Shown here piece by piece: positions 15,855 through 25,266 of a stretch of 64,000 nucleotides of DNA. Source of the DNA: PCC-6802 sp943367755. GTDB taxonomy: Bacteria > Cyanobacteriota > Cyanobacteriia > Pseudanabaenales > Pseudanabaenaceae. The notes under the pieces are model-generated. The model saw only the letters and a program-made list of their open reading frames with translations, was not told where the DNA came from and ran no database searches. Where the stretch lies: positions 43,576-107,575 of the forward strand of contig CALRKB020000012.1 of the NCBI GenBank assembly GCA_943367755.1. The letters are read 5' to 3'. A program made the translations under genes and the position numbers. Within the stretch, counting starts at the first letter, position 1. Each line of letters starts with the position of its first letter.

Positions 15855-17045
15855 GTGGTTACAGAACTAACAGAACCAGTTGAGTCCATTTATCTCCATA
15901 TTCCCTTTTGCCAGAGGCGTTGCTTTTACTGTGACTTTGCGATCTCCACGGGGGGGCAAGACTTAAAGGCACGCTATGTTGAGGCAATTTGCCAGGAGAT
16001 TGCGCTGACAGCAGCTCAAGTTGCGATCGCTAACCGCCATCCTTTACAAACGATATTTTTCGGTGGTGGCACACCCTCCCTACTAGATGCCCGACAAATT
16101 ACGACGATCCTGAACGCAATAGCGCACAACTTTGGCATTGCAGCGGAGGCTGAGATTTCTCTGGAAGCCAACCCAGGTACGGTAACGCTAGAGAGTTTAC
16201 AAGGCTATCAATCGGCTGGGGTCAATCGCATTAGCTTGGGAGCGCAGGCATTTCAACTTGAACTTCTGGATTATGCTGGGCGCGGACATGGAGTTGATGA
16301 AATCTACGCGGCGGTAGAGGCGATCGCTCTGGCTGGAATTACGAATTTTAGTCTTGACTTGATTTCGGGGTTGCCCAATCAAGATATGACTCAGTGGCAG
16401 GATTCGCTCACACAAGCGATCGCTCTCCAACCGACCCATATCTCCGTCTACGATCTCACGATTGAGCCGGGAACTGCCTTTGGTAAACGCTATCAAGCAG
16501 GCGATCGCCCACTCCCTAGCGAAGAAGCCACCGTGGACATGTATCTATTCGCACATTCGCAATTGCAGGATGCGGGCTACGAGCACTACGAAATTTCCAA
16601 CTATGCTCGTCCCGGCTACCAATGCCGTCACAACCTTGTCTATTGGCATAACCGTCCTTTTTATGGCGTGGGTATGGGTGCTACCAGCTATATCGAAAAA
16701 TGCCGTATTGATCGCCCGCGTAAACTGCGAGATTATTTCCAGATGATCGATGCATGGCGAGATCGGGGTATTGTACCTACAGCACCTCCATGTTCTCCAA
16801 GTGCCGAGTTACTCGATACGCTGATGCAGGGGTTACGTCTAGCTGAAGGCATCAGTCTCAATAAATTACGGCAAAATTATGGTGATGCATTAGTATCAAA
16901 AGTCTTGAACTGCTTGCAACCATACTTTCAAAAAGGATGGGCTAAAATCGCAGGTGATCGCCAAGCACATTTGATGTTAGTAATCCCAGATGGTTGGCTA
17001 TTTTCGAATGAGGTAATTGCCGATCTGTTTGTGGCTCTAGAATAG
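15855..17045 (+). CDS. hemW: Radical SAM heme chaperone HemW-like protein
   Basis: 396 aa radical SAM protein. The cluster motif CQRRCFYC (CX3CX2C) starts near residue 20, in the HemN/HemW form YLHIPFC. FFGGGTPS near residue 68 is the glycine-rich SAM motif, and the C-terminal HemN domain is present. HemW-type proteins bind heme and pass it to client enzymes; older annotations call them oxygen-independent coproporphyrinogen oxidase. The GTG at 15855 gives the best start. Confidence 0.92.
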   Translation: MVTELTEPVESIYLHIPFCQRRCFYCDFAISTGGQDLKARYVEAICQEIALTAAQVAIANRHPLQTIFFGGGTPSLLDARQITTILNAIAHNFGIAAEAEISLEANPGTVTLESLQGYQSAGVNRISLGAQAFQLELLDYAGRGHGVDEIYAAVEAIALAGITNFSLDLISGLPNQDMTQWQDSLTQAIALQPTHISVYDLTIEPGTAFGKRYQAGDRPLPSEEATVDMYLFAHSQLQDAGYEHYEISNYARPGYQCRHNLVYWHNRPFYGVGMGATSYIEKCRIDRPRKLRDYFQMIDAWRDRGIVPTAPPCSPSAELLDTLMQGLRLAEGISLNKLRQNYGDALVSKVLNCLQPYFQKGWAKIAGDRQAHLMLVIPDGWLFSNEVIADLFVALE

Positions 17046-17156
17046 CTATCTAAACCTTAACCTAAACATTAACTCTAGGGCACTATCCAGAATTCTCCAT
17101 AAACTTCTATAATCAATTGATACAAAAAGTAACAATCGTCCAGGCAAAAAAACTGA

Positions 17157-17837
17157 ATGTCCTTTGACTTCATATCTTTGGAAGCGATTCAGAACCTCGC
17201 TCATACCTATGGTTACTGGTTTGTCTTCTTCGGCATCATGCTCGAAAATGCTGGTATTCCCATACCTGGAGAAACAATTACATTAGTTGGTGGCTTTTTC
17301 GCAGGTAGTGGAGAGCTGAACTATATTTTAGTACTTGCTTGTGCGACATCCGGCGCAATTATTGGTGATAACTGCGGCTATTGGATTGGTAGATGGGGTG
17401 GCATCAAAGTCTTAGAAAAAATTGGTAAGTTATTTCGCCTGAGCCACGAAGATATCGCTAGAGCCAGGGAAAAATTCATTGGCAACGCCGATCGCGCCGT
17501 ATTTTTTGGTAGGTTTATCGCTCTTTTACGTATTTTTGCAGGCCCAATGGCAGGACTATCAGGTATGCCTTATGGGCGCTTTTTATTCTTTAATGCAGTA
17601 GGGGCGATCGCATGGGCATTAACTATGACTAGCTTGGCTTATTTTGCCGGTAGCTTTGTTCCCCTCGATCGGTTGGTCAGCTTCATAACGCAATTCGGTG
17701 TATTTGCCCTACTAGCAGTGTTGCTCTGGTTATCCGTACCGCCCTTATTAAGGTGGATACAGAAACGGCGTGGCGATCGCACTAAGTCTATTGAAGGTAT
17801 TCCTAGCAGAGAAATTGGCAAAGGTAAGGATAGTTAA
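17157..17837 (+). CDS. DedA family membrane protein
   Basis: 226 aa. The DedA/SNARE-associated fold is shown by the early ENAGIPIPGET motif (residues 29-39), GDNCGYWIGRWGG, and the reentrant-loop motif FGRFIALLRIFAGPMAG near residue 120. About five membrane segments. DedA proteins help recycle lipid carriers and keep membrane potential. The tail is short, basic and polar. Confidence 0.92.
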   Translation: MSFDFISLEAIQNLAHTYGYWFVFFGIMLENAGIPIPGETITLVGGFFAGSGELNYILVLACATSGAIIGDNCGYWIGRWGGIKVLEKIGKLFRLSHEDIARAREKFIGNADRAVFFGRFIALLRIFAGPMAGLSGMPYGRFLFFNAVGAIAWALTMTSLAYFAGSFVPLDRLVSFITQFGVFALLAVLLWLSVPPLLRWIQKRRGDRTKSIEGIPSREIGKGKDS

Positions 17838-17969
17838 ATCTCAGTGGGGAAGAATTATTAAACTTTAGATTGAGCGCTCGCATCATACTGATTGGCCTTC
17901 ACCATAGTCATATCAAGGAAAAATCAGGTTTGAGCAGCAGCAGATGGATTTAGATAAAGATGAAGCGTT

Positions 17970-18203
17970 ATGACACAGATACCAGAAACGAACTACAACG
18001 AGCTACGAGAGGCCGTTCAGTTAGTCATAGAGCGATTGGATAAGCTGACAATTGATATGGAGAAATCAAATGATCGCATCGATGCTTACCAAAAAGCATC
18101 AAACCAGGTTGTTAACCTGGCGTTCACAGTTATCACGGCTGCGGCTGCTCTCACTATTCTCTCGCCAGCGGTTAAAGCCATAGCTGAATATTTCACAAGA
18201 TAG
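17970..18203 (+). CDS. Small coiled-coil membrane-anchored protein
   Basis: 77 aa. Residues 8-45 predict a coiled coil, and residues 48-68 form a hydrophobic, alanine-rich helix that could insert in a membrane. No family recognised. A perfect palindrome follows at 18247-18270 and may end the transcript. Confidence 0.55.
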   Translation: MTQIPETNYNELREAVQLVIERLDKLTIDMEKSNDRIDAYQKASNQVVNLAFTVITAAAALTILSPAVKAIAEYFTR

Positions 18204-18246
18204 TGAACTGAAACAATGCTCGCACCAATTAGCTAGCAAGAATCAA

Positions 18247-18270
18247 AGCCCGATTGCTAGCAATCGGGCT
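18247..18270. terminator. Perfect palindrome, likely bidirectional terminator
   Basis: 10-bp arms AGCCCGATTG and CAATCGGGCT around CTAG. It lies between the small coiled-coil gene on the plus strand and tRNA-Tyr on the minus strand and can stop both transcripts; the T-tract is weak on either side. Confidence 0.6.
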
Positions 18271-18293
18271 TACAAATAACCACAAAAAACAGA

Positions 18294-18375
18294 TGGGCCG
18301 AGCTGGATTTGAACCAGCGTAGGCGTAGCCAGCGGATTTACAGTCCGCCCCCATTAACCACTCGGGCATCGACCC
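18294..18375 (-). tRNA. tRNA-Tyr (anticodon GTA)
   Basis: 82-nt class II tRNA on the minus strand. Acceptor GGGTCGA pairs with TCGGCCC, discriminator A. Anticodon stem GCGGA/TCCGC with loop CTGTAAA gives anticodon GTA. A long variable arm precedes the T arm with GTTCAAAT, as expected for bacterial tRNA-Tyr. No CCA is encoded. Confidence 0.95.
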
Positions 18376-18555
18376 ACATTACCGGAGATTCATCATAACA
18401 TGCTTAAGTGTAGATTTTTACGAATTAATCAGGGAAATAAAAATTTTTATGACTAAGGGATATGCTAAGCCCCTTATTTACTCAAATTCACGTGCAGGGT
18501 ACACATAAAATATAAAGGCGGAATAGCCTGAGCCTGAAACGGAGATCGAGAAATC

Positions 18556-19920
18556 ATGCATACACATAGACGTTTAACCCATCATTGGGGGCTTGCTTCT
18601 GTCTGTCTACTGCTTGTATTACTTACAGGTTGTCAAAATACTGGACTTGGCACATCGCTAGAAAGCGCGATCGCTCCCAAATCGGCTGAAGCTATTACTA
18701 CTAATAAGCCTCTACCCCAAGATTTCCCTACTGTTATACCTGTTTATAGCCCCACCAACTTGCAAGATCTAGCGAGATCGCCACAAATTAATCCGCTGAA
18801 TCTGACGGCACGCTGGTCGAGTCAAGATCGAAGCAATCAAGTGATCCAGTTTTACCGCGATCGCTTCGCTCAAAATAACTGGCGTACATTGCTAAGCCCA
18901 ACTGAAAGCGATCGTGGTACCTTCCTGGCGCAAAACAGCGATCTACTAGTCACAGTGTCAGTGGAACCCGGAGTAGATCGCACAAATATTTTGTTGCAGT
19001 ATGTCAAATCTCCACAACTACTGGGCGGTAACAGCCTACTAAACAATCCAAATTCTATTTCGGCCTCGCCCGGAACAGAAGTCAATTCTGGGATTTTCAA
19101 TAACCATGATGGGCAGTCAAGCCAGCCATCTGCACAATCGTCTGAGCCGTTCACAGGAAAATTCAGCGATTTTGATAGTATTCCTGTACCTCTACGTCCT
19201 TTTATTCAAGATTTAAGCGGACTGGGGATTCTGAGACCAAAGCAGGGTAGTCAATTTGGGCCGAATGCACCTGCTACCCGGCGACAATATGCGGCCTGGT
19301 TGGTTACAGCTAACAATCGCATATATAGCGATAACCCCAGTCGTCAGATTCGCCTCTCACCACCTACCACCGATGTGCCAATCTTTACCGATATACCGCG
19401 TACCGACCCAGATTTCAGCATCATTCAAGGCTTAGCTAATACCGGCCTAATTAATAGCGGCAGTGTAGGCAAAGCCAATAACCTATTTAAACCCGATGCT
19501 CCCCTCACCCGTGAAGACCTGGTGTTGTGGAAAGTACCTCTAGATTTACGGCGTCCTTTACCGGCAGCTACTGTTGAGGCAGTTAAGCAAGCCTGGGGAT
19601 TTCAGGATAGCGATCGCATTTCAGCCCCGGCACTGAGGGCGGTTTTGGCTGATTTTTCCGCAGGCGATCTCTCAAATATTCGGCGTAGTTTTGGCTATAC
19701 AACCATATTTCAACCGCAGAAACCAGTGACGCGTGCAGAAGCCGCCGCCGCATTGTGGTATTTCGGTACATCAACTGATGGTCTGTCAGCTCAGCGAGTA
19801 GCGCAACTGGAACGGACAAATAAGCCAGAACCCCAATCAAGCGATCGCGCTACCACTTCCCCCAGCCCACAACCATCTCCGACAAACTCACCCACCCCCA
19901 ACTCTAAACCAGACATATAG
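18556..19920 (+). CDS. Lipoprotein with S-layer homology (SLH) domains
   Basis: 454 aa. Residues 1-26 are a lipoprotein signal with lipobox LLTGC, so the mature protein is lipid-anchored. The N-terminal third (about 50-155) is a beta-rich domain with a RDRFAQNNW helix pattern. Residues 205-415 hold divergent SLH repeats (for example FTDIPRTDPDFSIIQGLA and VTRAEAAAALWYFG), which bind peptidoglycan-linked polymers. The tail is Pro/Ser/Thr-rich. It probably sits in the cell envelope. Transcribed alone, starting 180 bases from tRNA-Tyr. Confidence 0.82.
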   Translation: MHTHRRLTHHWGLASVCLLLVLLTGCQNTGLGTSLESAIAPKSAEAITTNKPLPQDFPTVIPVYSPTNLQDLARSPQINPLNLTARWSSQDRSNQVIQFYRDRFAQNNWRTLLSPTESDRGTFLAQNSDLLVTVSVEPGVDRTNILLQYVKSPQLLGGNSLLNNPNSISASPGTEVNSGIFNNHDGQSSQPSAQSSEPFTGKFSDFDSIPVPLRPFIQDLSGLGILRPKQGSQFGPNAPATRRQYAAWLVTANNRIYSDNPSRQIRLSPPTTDVPIFTDIPRTDPDFSIIQGLANTGLINSGSVGKANNLFKPDAPLTREDLVLWKVPLDLRRPLPAATVEAVKQAWGFQDSDRISAPALRAVLADFSAGDLSNIRRSFGYTTIFQPQKPVTRAEAAAALWYFGTSTDGLSAQRVAQLERTNKPEPQSSDRATTSPSPQPSPTNSPTPNSKPDI

Positions 19921-19985
19921 GTATAGAGCTAAGCATTGAAGCACTTTCCAGCTAAATGGTTCGGAGAATTGACAGTGGGTCGATG

Positions 19986-20633
19986 TCAGTCCTGCCGGTA
20001 AGCTAGTACGGCGTAGAAGGGGTCACTGCTCCCCATGCCTAACAATGCCAGGAAATTAGGAGCCTGTGACTGGTTTACAATGACTTCTGGCTTGCTAAAA
20101 CCAGGCACCAATTGGAAGTAACGGCCAACTAAATTTAGGCGACTTGCTTCCGAACCGTCCCGCCATGCCTGAATTGCTTTCTGGGCAAACATACGATTGG
20201 AGAAGCTGATGATTGTCACGCCACAGGGCTTTAAAATGCGATGGATTTCTGCCAAGATCGCTTCAGGATATTCAAGATACTGTATGGATACGGTATTCAA
20301 TACGGCATCGAATTCGCGATCGCCAAATGGTAGCTGGAGATTTTGATTGAGATTCTGCACAAAATAGCGATCTAGCCGAGGGTTACGAGCTAATTCTTCT
20401 GCGTTTAGACCATGTCCCTCAACATGCTCGAATTCCATCTCTTCGGGCAGATGAGATACCCAACTACTCATCAAATCTAGAATGCGTGTTTGTGGTTTGA
20501 GGCGATCGCGATAGAGATTGGTAAGTTGCTGAATAAACCCATCATCAACATGAGTGACAAAGCGAGGAGAATCATAAAACAGAGTATCGTTTGTAGGATC
20601 TAGCTTGGCGCGTTGGTTGGGCGATAACATCAT
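19986..20633 (-). CDS. Class I SAM-dependent methyltransferase
   Basis: 215 aa. Motif I is unusual: ILDLMSSWVSHLP (about residue 52) replaces the glycine-rich loop. The later motifs are normal: DREFDAVLNTVSIQYL and HRILKPCGVTIISFSNRMF. The protein is related to Methyltransf_11 type enzymes. Substrate unknown; the degraded glycine loop suggests altered cofactor binding or a specialised subfamily. It is convergent with the SLH gene. Confidence 0.75.
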   Translation of the reverse strand: MMLSPNQRAKLDPTNDTLFYDSPRFVTHVDDGFIQQLTNLYRDRLKPQTRILDLMSSWVSHLPEEMEFEHVEGHGLNAEELARNPRLDRYFVQNLNQNLQLPFGDREFDAVLNTVSIQYLEYPEAILAEIHRILKPCGVTIISFSNRMFAQKAIQAWRDGSEASRLNLVGRYFQLVPGFSKPEVIVNQSQAPNFLALLGMGSSDPFYAVLAYRQD

Positions 20634-20720
20634 AATTGGGGTGATTGGAGTATGAGAACTTACAACTCCTTAATAATACTTAATAATTTACCTCCCCGCT
20701 AGAGAGAGCGGCCTAGCGTT

Positions 20721-21236
20721 TTAGCGATCGCTTGGGCGATCTTTTTGAGCGTTGTAACATTCGGTAATGCGACGTTCGGGATCGATGCCATCAAACGTAG
20801 GAGGTATCCAGACTCGCACAACTAGAAGTACGGCAAGTGTTAGCAAAAAAGCACCAGTTGCTAGTATCTGTACCCAAGATGTTTCTAACACCCCCCCCAC
20901 AATCACTTCCCGTAAAACCGAAACAATTGATACTTCAACCGCAACCCCAATCGAAACACGGTGTTCCTGCAAATAAATGATTAAGAGTCTAAATAGCTCT
21001 ACCAAAATCAAGAGGAACAGAATATCTGCGGTCACTTCATGGAAATTAAGTGGAGGAAGCAAGGAAAAGAACATGTCCTTAAGCTGCAACACCATCACAC
21101 AAAACAAACCTATGCACAACGAAATCACAATTAGATCCTGGACAGCTTCTAGGACTCGAACAATACGAGTGCGATCGATCAACGAGTCAGATCGCTCAGA
21201 AGCAGTATTTTTTAACTGGGTCAATGTTTTTTGCAT
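20721..21236 (-). CDS. PsiE family membrane protein
   Basis: 171 aa, four membrane segments after a polar N-terminus. It matches the phosphate-starvation-inducible PsiE-like family: VRVLEAVQDLIV, then FLLILVELFRLLIIYLQEHRVS and the conserved loop before VSIVSVLREVIVGG. Role unknown. No Pho box is visible upstream. Confidence 0.85.
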   Translation of the reverse strand: MQKTLTQLKNTASERSDSLIDRTRIVRVLEAVQDLIVISLCIGLFCVMVLQLKDMFFSLLPPLNFHEVTADILFLLILVELFRLLIIYLQEHRVSIGVAVEVSIVSVLREVIVGGVLETSWVQILATGAFLLTLAVLLVVRVWIPPTFDGIDPERRITECYNAQKDRPSDR

Positions 21237-21438
21237 TGTTGTTTCTTATTTGCTGGCTTATTATTAACTTTAACTTATGTTTTGGTTAGCCAGCTATTGG
21301 ATTAGCTTATACATATGATTGCCCAATCCCCCAGCTTTGGACTGAAACGGAGAAATTCTAAGTTGCAGAATTCTCTGTTAGAAATCTCCTTAGGGTTTTC
21401 TGTCTTGGCAAAAAAGTCTCACTGCTTGTATTTTCACC

Positions 21439-22011
21439 TTAACTTCCCTGTAAAACTTGAGCAGCAGTTAATCCCAAACTGCCTAAGAGTGGTGAGATCA
21501 TCTGCTCGTCCCCTAAAAATACCCGTTCCTCATACAAACCCTCTACCCATTCCAATACCGTAACGCATTGCTGGATAGGATCTACAATCCAATATTCTGC
21601 AATGCCCCGAGCCGCATATTCAGTCTTTTTATAGCGATAATCCCGCTTCTCTTGATTGGGACTGACAATCTCCACTACTAACGATGGTGGTGGCATATCC
21701 ATTAACACGATCGATCGACTGGCTCCTTGCATGGCGATCGCCAACTCTTCAGACAAAATCATCAAATCTGGGATACGCACCGAGACACGCGAACCGCTTA
21801 CTGCTACTTCAGTTTTCATTGTCAGCCGATATGATGGAATCCCAATCTGGAGAAATAAAGCAAACAAAAACGTAGCAATCCGGCGGTTGATTTCGCTCTC
21901 GGCAGGCATATAAATCAGTTCCCCATTTTCCAACTCATACCAGTTATCCGTACCATCGTCATAGCTGAGGAATTCCTCAAGTGTCATTTTCTTTGCGGTT
22001 GCAACGATCAT
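21439..22011 (-). CDS. Uma2 family (DUF820) putative endonuclease
   Basis: 190 aa. KMTLEEFLSYDDGTDNWYELENGEL at the start, RIPDLMILSEEL (acidic motif) and PPSLVVEIVSPNQEKRDYRYKKTEYAARGIAEYW are the standard Uma2 blocks, quoted as family landmarks at about residues 8-32, 74-85 and 108-142. Third of four Uma2 copies here. Monocistronic, convergent with nothing nearby. Confidence 0.87.
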   Translation of the reverse strand: MIVATAKKMTLEEFLSYDDGTDNWYELENGELIYMPAESEINRRIATFLFALFLQIGIPSYRLTMKTEVAVSGSRVSVRIPDLMILSEELAIAMQGASRSIVLMDMPPPSLVVEIVSPNQEKRDYRYKKTEYAARGIAEYWIVDPIQQCVTVLEWVEGLYEERVFLGDEQMISPLLGSLGLTAAQVLQGS

Positions 22012-22100
22012 CGTTCTACCTCATGCCAATTTGTATTACCAATTTGTCTGGTCGATCATTTTCATTCTATTTGGTCATATAGCGAACTTAGCTTGAATAA

Positions 22101-22754
22101 CTATGATTTTTCAGCACTAACCCTAGCTCGATATAGCAATCTTCCCTGCTTCGTGTAGCCGACATAGCGCACGATCGCCGTCATACCTAATTCAGCTTCA
22201 CCATCCATCAACTCGTGCCAGTGAGGATCGTAGCTAACCTGCTCCCCAACTTGGGCAATGCGTTCGATTCCCCATGCTTTTAATAAGTCTTCCAAGGGAC
22301 GCAATAGTGGCACAAGGTTACGCGCGGGCATGGCTGGATTGTTTTGCGCGGCATAGGCAGCAGTTGGCAATTGCAGTAACATCGACTCCAATTGTTGGAG
22401 GGTTTCTTGCTCAAATTCACTGCGTAATTCTTCTTTTTGCAGATCGAGCTTTTGCTGCAAGCGTTGATATTCTGCCCTAATGTCATCTATTTCGCCTGTA
22501 TCTGTACGGGCAGACACATAGGTCTGCCCTGTCTGCTCCACTAAACTGCTAAAAACTTGCATAAACCCGTACAAATCGGTTTGTAAAATCTGGCTGAGAC
22601 GGTACAGATCTTGGTATTTAATGCTCTCGGCGCAACCTTGACGAATGGTATCAATGGCACGACGGGATATTTGGGCGCGATCGCCTAAATCTTTAAAACT
22701 ATTTATGCCTACAACTTGCATAAGGTGACGTAACTGCTCGGTGCGATCGGACAT
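22101..22754 (-). CDS. HTH domain fused to a GrpE-like nucleotide-exchange domain
   Basis: 217 aa from the ATG at 22754 (an upstream in-frame ATG at 22790 would add 12 low-complexity residues and lies in the recA promoter region). Residues 5-60 form a helix-turn-helix of the Xre/lambda-repressor kind (SFKDLGDRAQISRRAIDTIR). Residues 88-125 are coiled coil. Residues 145-213 resemble the GrpE head: LRPLEDLLKAWGIERI, then YDPHWHEL where GrpE has FDPNLHEA, and a late VGYTKQGRLLYRARV where GrpE has a GY-x-NGRVLRPA strand. It may couple an Hsp70-type partner to DNA or to another protein. It is divergent from recA. Confidence 0.65.
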   Translation of the reverse strand: MSDRTEQLRHLMQVVGINSFKDLGDRAQISRRAIDTIRQGCAESIKYQDLYRLSQILQTDLYGFMQVFSSLVEQTGQTYVSARTDTGEIDDIRAEYQRLQQKLDLQKEELRSEFEQETLQQLESMLLQLPTAAYAAQNNPAMPARNLVPLLRPLEDLLKAWGIERIAQVGEQVSYDPHWHELMDGEAELGMTAIVRYVGYTKQGRLLYRARVSAEKS

Positions 22755-22824
22755 AGTTTTTTGATTTTTTGAATTTAGTGTAATAATCAATTAAATTGTA
22801 TAGAAGCTTGTTTACCTAAAGGCA

Positions 22825-23949
22825 ATGGCACCCAAATCAAATTCCGCCTCTAAGGCAGCATCAGCATCACAGTCAAAAGTTAGTCCTGATAAGCAAAAAG
22901 CTCTGGACTTGGTGCTACAGAAAATTGAAAAGGATCACGGCAAAGGCGCGATTATGCGGTTGGGTGATGCTGTGGGGATGAAAGTAGAGACGATCCCCAG
23001 TGGCGCTCTGACTTTGGATCTTGCTTTGGGTGGCGGTTTACCTAAGGGTAGAGTAATCGAGATATACGGGCCAGAAAGTTCTGGTAAAACTACGCTGGTA
23101 TTGCACGCGATCGCGGAAGTACAGCGCCAGGGTGGTGTGGCAGCATTTGTCGATGCCGAACATGCGCTCGATCCTACCTATGCCTCGAGAGTTGGTGTTG
23201 ACATTGACAATTTACTTATTTCCCAACCTGATACAGGTGAAATGGCGCTAGAGATTGTCGATAATCTGGTGCGATCGATGGCGGTCGATATCGTGGCGAT
23301 CGACTCAGTAGCGGCACTTGTCCCCAGAGCTGAAATTGAAGGCGAAATGGGCGACTCGCACATGGGTTTGCAAGCGAGGCTGATGAGTCAAGCACTGCGT
23401 AAAATTACCGGAAGTATTGGGCGCTCTAACTGTACGGTGATTTTCCTCAACCAGTTACGCCAAAAAATCGGCATCACCTACGGTTCACCAGAAACTACTA
23501 CTGGTGGGAACGCATTGAAGTTTTATGCCTCCGTACGTCTAGATATTCGCCGCATTCAAACCCTCAAGAAAGGTACAGAAGAGTTTGGGATTCGGGCTAA
23601 GGTCAAGGTAGCAAAAAACAAGGTAGCGCCTCCTTTCCGCATTGCTGAGTTTGACATTATTTTTGGCAAGGGCATTTCTACGATGGGCTGCCTGCTGGAT
23701 ATTGCTGAAGAAATGGGCATTATTGTGCGCAAGGGTGCTTGGTATAGCTATAAGGGTGAAAATGTGGCTCAAGGTCGCGACAACACGATCAAAGATATGG
23801 AAGAGAAGCCAGAGTTTGCTAAAGAGGTGGAAGCCCTTGTGCGCGAGAAACTTGCTGCAGGCGTTACAGTATCGGCTACTAAGGTTGCTCCCCAGGAAAA
23901 TGAGGAGGACCAAGAAGATATGGCACCACCAGAAGGTGAGGAATTCTAG
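22825..23949 (+). CDS. recA: Recombinase RecA
   Basis: 374 aa. Walker A GPESSGKTTL (about residue 85), the FLNQLRQKIGITYGSPETT block containing L2-flanking residues (about 215), and the acidic C-terminus are all canonical. The N-terminal 20 residues are Ala/Ser/Lys-rich. It forms the strand-exchange filament for recombination and repair. No clear LexA box is seen in the 70-base gap to the divergent HTH-GrpE gene. A macro-domain gene follows after 12 bases. Confidence 0.98.
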   Translation: MAPKSNSASKAASASQSKVSPDKQKALDLVLQKIEKDHGKGAIMRLGDAVGMKVETIPSGALTLDLALGGGLPKGRVIEIYGPESSGKTTLVLHAIAEVQRQGGVAAFVDAEHALDPTYASRVGVDIDNLLISQPDTGEMALEIVDNLVRSMAVDIVAIDSVAALVPRAEIEGEMGDSHMGLQARLMSQALRKITGSIGRSNCTVIFLNQLRQKIGITYGSPETTTGGNALKFYASVRLDIRRIQTLKKGTEEFGIRAKVKVAKNKVAPPFRIAEFDIIFGKGISTMGCLLDIAEEMGIIVRKGAWYSYKGENVAQGRDNTIKDMEEKPEFAKEVEALVREKLAAGVTVSATKVAPQENEEDQEDMAPPEGEEF

Positions 23950-23961
23950 TTTCTATTTGTC

Positions 23962-24507
23962 ATGGTTGAAAGCAAATTTAGCGATAACCCCATAAATCGC
24001 ATGCAGATTGTGCAAGGTGACATTACCAAACAGGTTGTCGATGCGATCGTCAATGCTGCCAATAAGAAGCTGTTAGGCGGTGGTGGAGTAGACGGTGCTG
24101 TTCACAGAGCCGCAGGCTCGCAACTATTAGAGGAGTGTCGCCAATTGCATGGCTGTGGTGTCGGGCAAGCCAAAATTACCAAAGGCTACGATTTGCCTGC
24201 CAAGTGGGTGATTCATACCGTAGGCCCTGTATGGAAAGGTGGTGATCTCCAGGAAGATCTCCTGCTCGCCACTTGTTATCGCAATAGTCTGGCTTTAGCT
24301 GAACAATATCTGGTTAAAACGATTGCTTTTCCCGCTATCAGTACTGGTGTATATAGCTTTCCTTTAGAACGTGCGACCAGGATTGCCGTTACCGAGGTGA
24401 AGCAGTTTCTGGAAACTAATAATTCCATCGAACAAGCGATTTTTGTTTGTTTTAGTGAACCTGCTTACCGTTGTTATCTCGATACTGTGAGTGCGATCGC
24501 GCCATAA
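23962..24507 (+). CDS. Macro domain protein (O-acetyl-ADP-ribose deacetylase-like)
   Basis: 181 aa. Single macro domain: QGDITKQVVDAIVNAANKKL (residues 17-36), the glycine-rich loop GGGGVDGAVHRAAG, and the ISTGVYSFPLE phosphate loop near residue 130. Close to the YmdB-type group that removes ADP-ribose or acetyl from O-acetyl-ADP-ribose. It starts 12 bases after recA on the same strand, so it is probably in the recA transcript. Confidence 0.9.
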   Translation: MVESKFSDNPINRMQIVQGDITKQVVDAIVNAANKKLLGGGGVDGAVHRAAGSQLLEECRQLHGCGVGQAKITKGYDLPAKWVIHTVGPVWKGGDLQEDLLLATCYRNSLALAEQYLVKTIAFPAISTGVYSFPLERATRIAVTEVKQFLETNNSIEQAIFVCFSEPAYRCYLDTVSAIAP

Positions 24508-24579
24508 GCCGACACAATAAGCTAAATTGATCCAGGCATCTAAACGAATTCCGCAAATTAAGATTCACCATCGCCGCTT

Positions 24580-25266
24580 ATGACCAAACGCTTATTTACA
24601 GACTTTGACGGGCCAATTATGGATGTGTCAGAGAGATACTTTCAGGTGTATGGGTTTTGCCTAGCGCAGATAAAACTAGCAGGCCAAACAGTAACGCCCT
24701 TAAGCAAATCAGAATTTTGGGCATTGAAACGTGCTCAGGTACCTGAAAAAGATATAGCCATTAAGTCCGGTCTGATAGAAATTGGCCAAGCGGCAAAATT
24801 TGCCCAGCTGCGATGGAGCACAGTGCATACAGATCCCTACTTTAAATATGATCGCCTGATTGAAGGGGCGATCGCCGCTTTAGAAAAAGCGCAAAATGCT
24901 GGTATTGACCTGGCCGTGATGACCATGCGCCGTGTCCGCGAACTGGAACCTGTCCTACTGCAATATGACCTTGCCAGATTTTTCCCAGCAGATCGGCGCT
25001 TCTGTTTAAGTAATGACTATGTTAAAACCGGTGACATCAAAGACAAACCCAAGCTAATGGAGCGGGCGATCGCCACCCTACCCCACGCAGATCTCCAGTG
25101 GATCGCTGGCGATACTGAAGCTGACATTGCGGCGGGCAAGCAATTTGGTGTGCCTACAATCGCGATTCTGAGCGGCATTCGTAATGAAACGCAGCTAAGA
25201 AATCAGTTACCTGATGCAATCGCGCCCCACCTGAGGGATGCGGTGGAGATCGCAATTGCTAGCTAA
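24580..25266 (+). CDS. HAD family hydrolase
   Basis: 228 aa. HAD motif I is FTDFDGPI (residues 6-13; the second Asp sits at DFDG), followed by an alpha-helical cap. Motif II is in VMTMRRVREL near residue 110, and motif IV GDTEADIAAGKQFG near 183. Likely a phosphatase of the phosphoglycolate or pyrophosphatase-like class, but the substrate is unknown. Its 3' end overlaps the convergent NblA-like gene by 8 bases. Confidence 0.85.
   Translation: MTKRLFTDFDGPIMDVSERYFQVYGFCLAQIKLAGQTVTPLSKSEFWALKRAQVPEKDIAIKSGLIEIGQAAKFAQLRWSTVHTDPYFKYDRLIEGAIAALEKAQNAGIDLAVMTMRRVRELEPVLLQYDLARFFPADRRFCLSNDYVKTGDIKDKPKLMERAIATLPHADLQWIAGDTEADIAAGKQFGVPTIAILSGIRNETQLRNQLPDAIAPHLRDAVEIAIAS

Noticed and set aside
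22755..22824. LexA box in the recA promoter
   Set aside because: The 70-base spacer is AT-rich but contains no clear inverted repeat of the LexA type.
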